Shown here in pieces: positions 8,349 to 17,131 of a stretch of DNA of 64,000 bases. Below the pieces are notes generated by a model. That model saw only the letters and a list, made by a program, of their open reading frames with translations. It made no database searches and was not told where the DNA came from. Positions within the stretch are counted from its first letter, which is position 1. Each line of letters begins with the position of its first letter. The position numbers and the translations under genes were made by a program. Source of the stretch: Deltaproteobacteria bacterium. Lineage in GTDB: Bacteria > Desulfobacterota > Desulfuromonadia > Geobacterales > Pseudopelobacteraceae. The stretch spans positions 1-64,000 of the forward strand of contig JAJXWO010000019.1 in assembly GCA_021781535.1 (NCBI GenBank). Reading direction: 5' to 3'.

Positions 8349-8383
8349 TTGAAGGAAGGGCAATCGCCCTTCCTTCAATTTTT
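8349..8383 (+). terminator. Terminator after the flp pilins
   Basis: TTGAAGGAAGGGC (8349-8361) pairs with GCCCTTCCTTCAA (8366-8378) around a 4-base loop and is followed by TTTTT. It separates the short pilin transcript from the assembly genes. Confidence 0.88.
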
Positions 8384-8685
8384 ATCTTATACCTAATTAA
8401 CGAAATCTATTCTAAAAAAACCCTGATAAAACATAAAAACCATTCTTGCTCCAAAAATAACATTCCACCATTCTCGCCCAAAAAATAACATCCATTTTTT
8501 TTTTACAATTCCTTCAACCCAGTTTAATTACGTTATTGAAGTTTTTTATTTCCCGAGTATACAAATTTTTATTAACAATAGACTCGATACTACTCCATTG
8601 TAACCTATTGTAATAGCGACATCCCTCTTGGCATAGAAAGTGGAATGTTGAGCACGACATTGAATAACACCACAAAGGAAAAACC
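8384..8685. other. Intergenic region before tadE
   Basis: About 300 AT-rich bases including a T-run near 8492-8503. No gene is visible. It must hold the promoter of the tadE-tadC unit, but I see no convincing -35/-10 pair. Confidence 0.4.
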
Positions 8686-9060
8686 ATGAACCTGAACAAT
8701 CAAAAAGGGGCGGCTCTGGTAGAAATGGCGATAATCCTCCCGATCCTCTTTCTCATAGTTTTTGGCATCTTCGAGTTCGGCAGGGCCATGTACATCACCA
8801 ACACCTTTAACAATGCAGCGCGCGAAGGGGCCAGGTTGGCCGCAGTCATGCCTGTTCCCATTAGTATTGATGCTCACGTAAGAAATTGCATTCCGTTCGA
8901 CCAGGCGGGACTCACGATAACGACAAGCACCCCTACGCCGGCATCCGGTGACCCTGTAACGGTTACAGTCACTCAACCCTTCCATACCATTACAGGTTTG
9001 ATCCCTATGCTTGACGGTAAAATTCTTAAGGGTGAAGCCACCATAAGATATGAATTATAA
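8686..9060 (+). CDS. tadE: TadE-like minor pilin
   Basis: A 124-residue TadE family pseudopilin. A short basic leader ends at Gly8, followed by AALVEMAIILPILFLIVFGIFEFGRAMY, the prepilin-like helix with the conserved Glu. The remainder is a small periplasmic domain. TadE proteins are cut by the prepilin peptidase and help initiate Flp pilus assembly. AAGGAA lies before the ATG, and cpaB follows after 33 bases. Confidence 0.9.
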   Translation: MNLNNQKGAALVEMAIILPILFLIVFGIFEFGRAMYITNTFNNAAREGARLAAVMPVPISIDAHVRNCIPFDQAGLTITTSTPTPASGDPVTVTVTQPFHTITGLIPMLDGKILKGEATIRYEL

Positions 9061-9093
9061 ACCACTAATGTATATCTGACTATTGGAGGAATC

Positions 9094-9969
9094 ATGACAC
9101 GACCGAGTGCGGTAACCATTGTATCAGTTTTGGCGTTTCTGATCGCAGGCAGTGCTTCCTTGATGGCCTACAATTACCTCAAAAAACAATCAGTCACACA
9201 GAGCCAGGGAGTTGCTATCGTCGCAGCGGCGACAGACATACCCATTGGCACCAAACTTGATGCCAGCAATGTCAAACTGGCTACCTGGCCGAAGGAAGCT
9301 CTGGCTGCAGGGTATCTTACTGATGCCAGGCTTATTTCCGGACGGGTTGCTGTCCGCCCAATGAGCGCGGGAGACATAATCACCGAGGCCAAGCTCATGC
9401 CGCAAAACAGGGCGGCAACCAGCGGCGTCATGACCTACATCGTACCTCAGGGCCACCGGGCAGTAACCGTTGCGGTTAACGAGGTGGCGGGTGTAGCAGG
9501 CTTCATCACCCCCAACAGCAGGGTGGATGTTGTACTGACAACGCCGCGCCCCGGTGCAGCCAATAAAGAAGACAATATCAGCAAGATCATCCTGCAGAAT
9601 GTCCCGGTCCTGGCGAGCGGTCAGGCCACCGAACAAAAGGAGGGTAAGCCGGTGATCGTTCCCACGGTTACTCTCGATTTGCTTCCTGATGATGCTGAAA
9701 AATTGATTGTCGGCGCAAAAAAAGGCGCACTTCAACTGTTGCTGAGAAACGTTGTTGATGTCGCGGACGTCGATACCAAAGGCGCAACCATATCCAAAGC
9801 ACTGTACGGAGCTGAATCTCCCATTATTAAAATGGTCACCCGCAAATCGGCACCGACCAGAAAAGTAGCCCGCCTGACCCCGGCAAAACAACCGATTCAG
9901 GAAAAATTCAGCGTAGAAGTCCTCAAAGGTTCAGTAAAGACAACCAGGGATTTCCCTGTTGAAAATTAA
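9094..9969 (+). CDS. cpaB: Flp pilus assembly protein CpaB/RcpC
   Basis: A 291-residue CpaB family protein. One N-terminal membrane helix (residues about 6-26) is followed by a SAF domain (VAAATDIPIGTKLDASNVK, then RVAVRPMSAGDIITEAKL) and the RcpC C-terminal region with VAVNEVAGVAGFITPNSRVDV. CpaB is periplasmic and stabilises the CpaC secretin. The last 40 residues are basic. GGAGG precedes the ATG. It lies directly upstream of cpaC, the usual Tad order. Confidence 0.93.
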   Translation: MTRPSAVTIVSVLAFLIAGSASLMAYNYLKKQSVTQSQGVAIVAAATDIPIGTKLDASNVKLATWPKEALAAGYLTDARLISGRVAVRPMSAGDIITEAKLMPQNRAATSGVMTYIVPQGHRAVTVAVNEVAGVAGFITPNSRVDVVLTTPRPGAANKEDNISKIILQNVPVLASGQATEQKEGKPVIVPTVTLDLLPDDAEKLIVGAKKGALQLLLRNVVDVADVDTKGATISKALYGAESPIIKMVTRKSAPTRKVARLTPAKQPIQEKFSVEVLKGSVKTTRDFPVEN

Positions 9970-9990
9970 TCATCAAGGCGAGGTGACAGG

Positions 9991-11406
9991 ATGCATATTC
10001 CCACAAGCGGCATTAAAATCTCCGTACTTCTCACACTGCTCGCGAGCCTCCTGATTCCAGGAACTGCCGGTGCTGGAGTTGCAACCGAGGTAACCGTCAA
10101 CAAGAGCGTGTTGCTGAATCTGCAGAAACCATCGGAAAGGGTTTCCATAGCAACTCCCTCGATTGCGGAACTGGTTGTTATCTCTCCGACCCAACTGCAG
10201 ATCAATGGCACGAAAATAGGAACTACCTCTCTCATTGTCTGGGAAAAGGGTGGCAAAACATCATTTTTCGACATCAGGGTCAAAGGAGACAGCAGCCTGC
10301 TGGAAAAGCAGATTCGGGAAATCGCCCCCAACGACAGCATAACGGTTGAGTATGCCAATGACACAATCGTTCTTTCGGGTAAGGCTGCCAACGACCAGAC
10401 TATTGCAAAGGTAGTCCAGATTGCCCAGGCGTATGCGGCAAAGGGGAACGGAAGCTCCGACCAGGATAGCGGACCGTCCGGTTATCCACAATCAGGTGAA
10501 GAGACATACAGAAAACCTGGTAATGATTCCAAGGTAAAAATTCTCAATCACATCGTGGTCGACGCCCCCCAGCAGGTGCTTCTGGAGGTAAAAGTTGCCC
10601 AAGTGGACAAAAATGCCTTAAAAACCATGGGTATCAGTGTGTTGGTTAAAGGAGCAAGTGGTGAGGGTTTTTCCAACCTGGTGGGAGCACCTGACGCTAC
10701 TAGTCAAGGAACAGGTACTCCAGGAATTGCCGGCAACATTCCGTCGATTGGGACCATTGGCCCGCTTGCAACCTATCAACTTGGAGGCTCGTTATATAAA
10801 GCGGGACTTGGCGGCGTGCTCAGGGCGCTGGCAACAAAGAACCTTGCCAAGGTGCTGGCTGAACCCAATCTGCTGGTCAAAAGTGGCCAGGAAGGCAGGT
10901 TTCTGGCAGGCAGCAAGATCCCGATCCAGGTAGTTACAGGAGTTGGAGCCATCTCAGGAACGACAATCCAGTTCATTGATGTAGGAGTAAAGCTCAACTT
11001 CAAACCTGTAGTGTTGGAAAATGGTTTGATCTCCCTGAAGATCGACCCGGCAGAAGTTAGCAGCATATCCGGAACACTGGCCGTCAATGGCTATCCCATA
11101 ATAGACACACGCGAGATCAGAACCGACGTGCAGTTGAAAGATGGCGAGAGCCTGATTCTGGCTGGACTCCTGCAAGAAGAGACGATCAAGACAATGTCTA
11201 AAATCCCCTTGTTGGGAGACATTCCGATTCTGGGTGCTCTGTTTCGATCGACCCAGGATGACCTGAAAGAAAAAGAGCTGGTCTTCTTCATTACCCCGAA
11301 GATCGTCATACCCAATGCCCCCGGCAACGAACCGGAGTTGCCGACCGACAAACCGCTTACACCCGAACAGGAGAAGGAGTTGAGATGGATTCCACTCGGC
11401 GACTAG
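9991..11406 (+). CDS. cpaC: Tad secretin CpaC/RcpA
   Basis: A 471-residue outer-membrane secretin. A signal peptide covers residues 1 to about 28 (cut near TAGAG). The N-terminal pilus-type domain (VTVNKSVLLNLQKPSERVSIATPSIAELVV) is followed by a BON-like segment near residue 110 and the secretin core from about residue 180 (VLLEVKVAQVDKNALKTMG, then LAEPNLLVKSGQEGRFLAGSKIPI and DGESLILAGLLQEE). The end is a proline-rich tail. tadG starts 22 bases before its stop. This is the only secretin in the window. Confidence 0.94.
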   Translation: MHIPTSGIKISVLLTLLASLLIPGTAGAGVATEVTVNKSVLLNLQKPSERVSIATPSIAELVVISPTQLQINGTKIGTTSLIVWEKGGKTSFFDIRVKGDSSLLEKQIREIAPNDSITVEYANDTIVLSGKAANDQTIAKVVQIAQAYAAKGNGSSDQDSGPSGYPQSGEETYRKPGNDSKVKILNHIVVDAPQQVLLEVKVAQVDKNALKTMGISVLVKGASGEGFSNLVGAPDATSQGTGTPGIAGNIPSIGTIGPLATYQLGGSLYKAGLGGVLRALATKNLAKVLAEPNLLVKSGQEGRFLAGSKIPIQVVTGVGAISGTTIQFIDVGVKLNFKPVVLENGLISLKIDPAEVSSISGTLAVNGYPIIDTREIRTDVQLKDGESLILAGLLQEETIKTMSKIPLLGDIPILGALFRSTQDDLKEKELVFFITPKIVIPNAPGNEPELPTDKPLTPEQEKELRWIPLGD

Positions 11407-12464
11407 CACTACTCAGAAATAAAAGAGGGTTGGCGCTCGTCTACATCGCGCTTCTCATGGTTGCTTTCTGTGCCTTTCTCGGGCTGGCCGTGGATATAGG
11501 CTACATGTACGTCGCAAAGGGACAGTTGCAAAATGCTGCTGATTCAGCTGCACTGGCGGGTGCATCCGGACTTCCGAATCAGACAGATGCCAAGGACAGA
11601 GCCAAGACCTTTGCTGAGATAAACCCTGTTGTTCCCGGTCCAGATACCAAGGTTGCTGTTTCACTCGGAGATATCACTCTCGGAAACTGGAATCCGACAA
11701 GATCCAGGACACCCACCGACCTGCGCTTCCAACCGGATACTCCGCCAATTAATGCCGTTAAGGTAGAAGCCAAAAGAACGGATGGATCAATCGGCGGTCC
11801 GATTGACCTTTTTTTTAGCGGTGTTATCGATGACCGCTGGTCCCAAATGGTGACATCTGCAACGGCGATTGCACAAAAAGCCGCACGGGCGGGTGGCTAT
11901 TTCCTGGTCAGTGCAAATGTATGCACCAATCCGCTGCCGGCAACTTTGAGCGCAGCTGCCAACAATATGGCCTGGACATCGTTATTATCCGTACCGACCG
12001 GACCGGGCATAAACGTCAATGATCTCATCTGTGGCAACGTGGTACCTGATGTGGATGTCTGTTCTAACGATATTTACACTACTAACGGTACAACAACCGT
12101 TTTCAAGGACATGGAAGCCGATTTTTATGACCCGGATTATGATGCGGTAAACAAGACGTACGGCGTGGACAGCAAGGGAAACAGGGTCGTGTCCACCTGG
12201 ACAATTATTGTACCTGTTGCGCAAGAGGGTCTTGACCCGACGGCACAACCAAAACCAATTCAATCATGGGGATATGCAAAAATCAGGATAACCAGAGCCT
12301 GTGGTGCAGGCGGTGGCAACCCCTGTAGCGGCGACAGAAAATTCTTTGCCCCGCCGGGAGTTTGTGACGGTAGTGAAAAAGATATCGTTATTGATCAGAT
12401 CACCTGTGTTGACTGTGCTCACAGTAGCGATTTGTTGGGCGTCAGGCCCAGTCTAGTCCAATAA
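11385..12464 (+). CDS. tadG: TadG-like pilus-associated protein
   Basis: A 359-residue protein with the TadG/TadE-like N-terminus: NKRGLALVYIALLMVAFCAFLGLAVDIGYMYVAKGQLQNAADSAALAGA, one helix followed by the conserved LQNAADSAALAGA turn. The remainder is a cysteine-containing periplasmic region (Cys pairs near residues 184, 214, 226 and a C-rich end CVDC). No clear von Willebrand domain is visible, so it may be the short pilus-assembly class. The ATG lies inside the cpaC end, implying coupled translation. Confidence 0.85.
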   Translation: MDSTRRLALLRNKRGLALVYIALLMVAFCAFLGLAVDIGYMYVAKGQLQNAADSAALAGASGLPNQTDAKDRAKTFAEINPVVPGPDTKVAVSLGDITLGNWNPTRSRTPTDLRFQPDTPPINAVKVEAKRTDGSIGGPIDLFFSGVIDDRWSQMVTSATAIAQKAARAGGYFLVSANVCTNPLPATLSAAANNMAWTSLLSVPTGPGINVNDLICGNVVPDVDVCSNDIYTTNGTTTVFKDMEADFYDPDYDAVNKTYGVDSKGNRVVSTWTIIVPVAQEGLDPTAQPKPIQSWGYAKIRITRACGAGGGNPCSGDRKFFAPPGVCDGSEKDIVIDQITCVDCAHSSDLLGVRPSLVQ

Positions 12465-12540
12465 ACCATGTAAATATGTTTGACCACCTGAATTCTGCCG
12501 CTTTTTGAATCGCCATAATCAGTAAAAGGACCATGCCATT

Positions 12541-13674
12541 ATGCAACCAGCCCTATCATTTGTCATAATTGACAGCGACAAACAATCGAGAACTGCCATC
12601 GAAGAAGTCCTTAAGACTTTTAGTAATGTCAGGGTGCATGATTCAGTCACTGTTTTTCAGGACGGATTAAAACTTATCCAAAAATCGCCCCCTGACATTG
12701 TAATCCTGGAGATTAAAGATATTGAAAGGGCACTGGAAGAGGTTAAATACCTTATAGCCAAATTGCCGGGTACTACAGTTTTCATCACCGCGGCCGACAA
12801 AAACCCGGACTGGATATTACGGCTGATCCGGGCCGGAGCCAGCGAATACCTGACCAAGCCGATAATTGCCGCAGAACTGATTGATGCCGTCAATAAAGTC
12901 ACCAGATTCCACAACCAGAGAAGCGGACATATCAGTAAAAAGGGGACCGCCATATCTGTCTACAATCCATCCGGAGGCATGGGAACAACGACAATAGCCG
13001 TCAACCTGGCCGCAACACTGGCAGCAAAAGGGGAAAATGTGGCCCTGCTGGATCTGAACCTCTTCAGCGGCGATGTTGCAGCGTTTCTGGACCTTGCACC
13101 CCGCTATACACTGGCAAACGTCACAGCCAAAACGGGGCAGATTGATGCCAGTTTTTTAAGGAGTGTGATGGTCCCACATTCTTCGGGGGTACATATCCTG
13201 AACGGACCGGTGGATCTCGGCGATGCGGACAGGATACTGCCGGAGCAGCTTCAGGACGTCATTGCCATACTCCAGACCATCTTTGACTACACCATAATCG
13301 ACACCGGCGGGCCGCTTTTCGGCTGCAATCTGGCAACATTCAACTGTTCGGATCGCATCCTGTTCACCACTGTCCTCAATCTGCCTGCCCTCAAAAACGC
13401 CAAGCGCTACCTTGCCGCCATGGATAACGAGGGTTTTGGTGCCGACAAGGTCAAGCTTGTCGTAAACAGACATATTCCCAAAGACGACATCAGGCTTGCC
13501 GACGCTGAAAAGGTCCTCAATACCAAAACATTTCAGTCCGTGCCGAACGCGTATGCGGATGCCAGGACCTCAATAAACAAGGGGAAGCCATTGGTTAACT
13601 GCTATCCCCAGTCGCCGGTTACAAAAGCGATGGATGAGCTGGCCCGGCAGATGATGCAGGAAACAAGAGTCTAA
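12541..13674 (+). CDS. tadZ: TadZ/CpaE localisation ATPase
   Basis: A 377-residue protein with an N-terminal receiver-like domain (residues 1-120, without a clear full set of phosphorylation residues) and a MinD/ParA-like ATPase domain from about residue 135. The P-loop reads SGGMGTTT near residues 144-151: the signature Lys of MinD is missing, as is common in TadZ/CpaE. NLAATLAAKGENVALLDLNLFSGDVAAFLDL follows. TadZ proteins mark the polar site where the pilus machine assembles. Confidence 0.9.
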   Translation: MQPALSFVIIDSDKQSRTAIEEVLKTFSNVRVHDSVTVFQDGLKLIQKSPPDIVILEIKDIERALEEVKYLIAKLPGTTVFITAADKNPDWILRLIRAGASEYLTKPIIAAELIDAVNKVTRFHNQRSGHISKKGTAISVYNPSGGMGTTTIAVNLAATLAAKGENVALLDLNLFSGDVAAFLDLAPRYTLANVTAKTGQIDASFLRSVMVPHSSGVHILNGPVDLGDADRILPEQLQDVIAILQTIFDYTIIDTGGPLFGCNLATFNCSDRILFTTVLNLPALKNAKRYLAAMDNEGFGADKVKLVVNRHIPKDDIRLADAEKVLNTKTFQSVPNAYADARTSINKGKPLVNCYPQSPVTKAMDELARQMMQETRV

Positions 13675-13742
13675 GCAATACGGTACGTTAATGATTTCGA
13701 TAATGCATGTATCCGGTTTATCTTCACAGGGAGGTATCTGAC

Positions 13743-15059
13743 ATGGGATTTTCACAGCTTGCAACGAGAGACTATCGGTCGATCGATAAAAGCATCTTAT
13801 CTTTTCAGGATCTGAAAAGCCGCATCCACCGCCTGCTGATCGAGCGAATTGACCTTTCCAAGCTGGATCTGCTCCGCAACGGCGAGCTGGCAAACGAAAT
13901 CGGTTTCGTGATCGAAACGCTTATCGGTGAAGAGGGCGTTCCATTAAGCAGGCAGGAAAAAGAACGCCTGGTTATTGAAGTGCAGCATGAAACCTTTGGC
14001 CTTGGCCCGATCGAACCGCTTCTTACCTCCCCGGACATCTCCGACATCCTTGTCAACAATTACAACAGCACCTACGTGGAACGGAACGGTAAACTGGAAA
14101 AAACCAATGTCGTGTTCCGCGATAATAATCATTTAATGCAGATCATCGAACGGATAGTCACCAGGGTAGGACGCAGGATCGATGAATCCTCGCCTTATGT
14201 GGACGCCCGCCTTCCCGATGGTTCCCGTGTTAATGCCATTATCCCGCCGCTAGCCATAGACGGACCGGTGCTTTCGATCCGCCGCTTCGGTCTGGAGGCG
14301 CTCAAGATGAATGACATGCTTGTGCTTGGGTCATTAGATGAGCGCATTGCCACAGTCATCGAAGGGGCGGTAAAGACCCGGCTCAATATCCTCGTCTGCG
14401 GTGGAACCGGGACGGGCAAAACAACCCTGCTAAATGTTATCTCCGAGTTCATCCCCGATGATGAACGAATCATCACCATTGAGGATTCGGCCGAACTGCA
14501 ATTGAAACAGGACCATGTCGTGCGATTGGAAACGCGTCCGGCAAATATTGAAGGGAGCGGTGAAGTGACCCAGCGGGACCTGGTACGGAACGCCCTGCGC
14601 ATGCGCCCCAACCGGATTATCCTGGGCGAGGTGCGCGGCGGTGAAGCCCTGGACATGCTGCAGGCCATGAATACCGGCCACGACGGTTCCATTTCCACGA
14701 TCCATGCCAACACGGTCCGGGACGCGATGTCACGTCTGGCAACCATGGTCATGATGACCGGGATGGATCTCCCTGACCGTGCCATCAGAGAGCAGATTTC
14801 CTCCGCCATCAACATAATCATTAACCTGGTCAGGTTTGCGGATGGGACGCGAAAAATAGTTAAAATTGCGGAGATAACCGGCATGGAAGGAAACACCATC
14901 GTCATGCAGGATATCTTCTGTTTCGAGCAGAGGGGAATCGACCAGGAGGGAAGAATACTGGGGGAATTCAAAGCGACCGGCGTCAGGCCCCATTTTGCCG
15001 AGCGCTTCAAAATGTACGGGTATGACCTGCCACCAGGCATTTTTGAGAGAGGAGCCTAA
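13743..15059 (+). CDS. tadA: Tad pilus assembly ATPase TadA/CpaF
   Basis: A 438-residue type IV secretion-like ATPase. ATG 13743 is chosen for its GGGAGG site 9 bases upstream; an in-frame ATG at 13707 has none. [23 protein letters not shown] is the CpaF N-terminal hallmark, Walker [11 protein letters not shown] lies near residue 218, [11 protein letters not shown] is the Asp box, Walker [22 protein letters not shown] near residue 285, and [12 protein letters not shown] is the His box. It powers Flp assembly with TadB and TadC, which follow. Confidence 0.95.
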   Translation: MGFSQLATRDYRSIDKSILSFQDLKSRIHRLLIERIDLSKLDLLRNGELANEIGFVIETLIGEEGVPLSRQEKERLVIEVQHETFGLGPIEPLLTSPDISDILVNNYNSTYVERNGKLEKTNVVFRDNNHLMQIIERIVTRVGRRIDESSPYVDARLPDGSRVNAIIPPLAIDGPVLSIRRFGLEALKMNDMLVLGSLDERIATVIEGAVKTRLNILVCGGTGTGKTTLLNVISEFIPDDERIITIEDSAELQLKQDHVVRLETRPANIEGSGEVTQRDLVRNALRMRPNRIILGEVRGGEALDMLQAMNTGHDGSISTIHANTVRDAMSRLATMVMMTGMDLPDRAIREQISSAINIIINLVRFADGTRKIVKIAEITGMEGNTIVMQDIFCFEQRGIDQEGRILGEFKATGVRPHFAERFKMYGYDLPPGIFERGA

Positions 15060-15060
15060 C

Positions 15061-16020
15061 ATGATCGCAGCGGTAGTACTGATATTTGCAGCAGTGTTCC
15101 TGATCGTTATTGCCCTGTTCTTCGCCATCAGAGAGGCCCGGCACTCACCGGCCGCCGAATTGAAACGAAGATTGCGACGCATGGAAAAAAGCGGCAGTGA
15201 GCGATCTTCCGAAGGGCTCAGCGGAGAACTGCTCCGGGAGACAACTCCGTCCGAACAGTTCATTTTCCAGCTACCGGTTTTGAAACTGGTAAAAAAGCTG
15301 GTTGAACATTCCGGCGTTACGGTAAATCCATCCATCTTTGTTCTCCTGACCGGCATCGCATCCGCGGTTTCCTTTGTTGCCCTGTATGCCCTAAAAAGGA
15401 ATATGCCTGTTGCACTCCTGGCAGCGGTAGTGATCGCGTATATCCCGTTTGCATACCTTGTCTACCGCAAGCAGCAGCGGCAAACCCGCTTTGCCGAACA
15501 GCTGCCGGATGCGCTCACCATGATAGCCCGTTCTCTCCGGGCCGGGCATTCCCTGACACTTGCCGTTGAACTCGTCAGCCAGGAGCTGCCGGAACCAACA
15601 GGCGGACTTTTCAAAATTGCGTATGAACAACAGCAGCTCGGCATGAGAATCGCCGAATCCTTAGGGACATTGCTGGAAAAGATCGACAGTATAGATCTGC
15701 ACTTTTTTGTGACGATCATCAGGATAAACAGCGAAACCGGCGGCAACCTGGCAGAAATCCTTGAAAAACTTGCCGAGACCATCAGATCGCGCCTTCAGGT
15801 TCGGCGGCAGGTGCAGACCTATACTGCAGAGGGGCGCATGTCGGCGTATGTGCTGGTGCTCTTGCCCGTAGTAGTTTTCATCGCATTTTATCTCAAAAAT
15901 CCCGGTTATATGAGTGTGTTTTTTACTGAACAGGTATGCCAACTCTTTCTTGTCGCAGCCGTCATTGGACAGATAATCGGTTTTTTCATTATGAAAAGAA
16001 TCATCGCTATACGGATTTAG
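15061..16020 (+). CDS. tadB: Tad inner-membrane platform protein TadB
   Basis: A 319-residue protein of the T2SS F-domain superfamily. The start ATG lies one base past the tadA stop. An N-terminal helix (MIAAVVLIFAAVFLIVIALFF) is followed by a cytoplasmic part and two central helices. The T2SSF core reads FAEQLPDALTMIARSLRAGHSLTLAVELVSQELPEP, then the EMxRINxETGGNLAEILEKLAETIR-like region, and two C-terminal helices. It pairs with TadC as the pilus platform. Confidence 0.93.
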   Translation: MIAAVVLIFAAVFLIVIALFFAIREARHSPAAELKRRLRRMEKSGSERSSEGLSGELLRETTPSEQFIFQLPVLKLVKKLVEHSGVTVNPSIFVLLTGIASAVSFVALYALKRNMPVALLAAVVIAYIPFAYLVYRKQQRQTRFAEQLPDALTMIARSLRAGHSLTLAVELVSQELPEPTGGLFKIAYEQQQLGMRIAESLGTLLEKIDSIDLHFFVTIIRINSETGGNLAEILEKLAETIRSRLQVRRQVQTYTAEGRMSAYVLVLLPVVVFIAFYLKNPGYMSVFFTEQVCQLFLVAAVIGQIIGFFIMKRIIAIRI

Positions 16021-16106
16021 TGCGTTCCACATTATTTACTGCACGTTCCAGGAAGAAAAAGTTTTGGCTAACGCACTATCCTGTTTATCAGGATCAGGGG
16101 GTACAC

Positions 16107-17021
16107 GTGCTCACGTTAATCACGATATCAATATTCGCCAGTGTTGCACTGCTCACCGGTGCGCTGCTCTATCCTATGATGAGCCGCCGGGATGCTGTCA
16201 GGGAAAGAGTGGCAAAACTCATGCCTCAGCAAGCCGAACAACCGGTGCTTGTACCTGTCCGGAACAAATGGCAGATTCTTCTTGCCGAAATGGGAGGCAA
16301 GTTGCGGATGAAGCCGGCAGAATTGCGTACCTACCGGGAAATGATAACCTCATCAGGTTTCAGAACAGAAAGTGTTTATATTTTTCTGGGAAGCAAACTG
16401 CTCCTGGCTGCAGCCCTGCCGTCAATCTACCTGATTTTGTACGCGCTACCTTACGGAAAGCTGACCAGCAGCACCTCAATGCTGGTTGCGATTGCATTGG
16501 CAATCAGCGGCTACCTGTTGCCGACATTCTGGCTGAGCCGGCGGGCAGAAAATCGCAAAACCGAAATTTTTCACGCGCTTCCGGATGTTCTCGACCTGCT
16601 GACCGTGTGCGTAGAAGCAGGTCTCAGCCTGGATGCCGCTTTGATAAAAACGGCAGAAAACTTTCAGCATAAAAAAAATCCGCTTATCAAGGAAATCAAT
16701 ACGGTGACCCTTGAGATTCGAGCCGGCAAAGCCCGTTCTGAAGCATTGAAAGGGCTTGCCGAAAGGACCATGGTCGACGATATCAAGTCCTTTACCTCCA
16801 TGCTGGTACAGACGGAAAAGTTTGGCACAAGTCTTGGTAAAACCTTACGCAGTTATTCCGATTCACTGCGGATGAAAAGGAAGCAACTTGCAGAAGAGCG
16901 GGCGGCCAAAACGGCGGTCAAGATGCTTTTCCCCCTTACCTTCTGCGTGTTTCCAGCATTACTGGTGGTTATGTTGGTGCCGGCATTCTTCAAGATATAT
17001 GCAATGTTTGCTAAACATTGA
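16107..17021 (+). CDS. tadC: Tad inner-membrane platform protein TadC
   Basis: A 304-residue T2SS F-domain protein. I place the start at GTG 16107, after CAGGGGG, because the protein then begins with the expected membrane helix (LTLITISIFASVALLTGALLYPMM); upstream in-frame codons overlap tadB and encode polar residues. HALPDVLDLLTVCVEAGLSLDAALIKTAE and the later FTSMLVQTEKFGTSLGKTLRSYSDSLR are TadC hallmarks. Two helices close the chain. It ends the recognisable Tad set. Confidence 0.92.
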   Translation: MLTLITISIFASVALLTGALLYPMMSRRDAVRERVAKLMPQQAEQPVLVPVRNKWQILLAEMGGKLRMKPAELRTYREMITSSGFRTESVYIFLGSKLLLAAALPSIYLILYALPYGKLTSSTSMLVAIALAISGYLLPTFWLSRRAENRKTEIFHALPDVLDLLTVCVEAGLSLDAALIKTAENFQHKKNPLIKEINTVTLEIRAGKARSEALKGLAERTMVDDIKSFTSMLVQTEKFGTSLGKTLRSYSDSLRMKRKQLAEERAAKTAVKMLFPLTFCVFPALLVVMLVPAFFKIYAMFAKH

Positions 17022-17131
17022 AACCCGTTTTTCCGGGACGACTGGCATGAATTTCGTATTAATGCCGAACATTCCCTGAGCATGCTGATGTAGTAACATA
17101 ATAACCCGTGAAATCCAGCCGGGGTGGGCAG

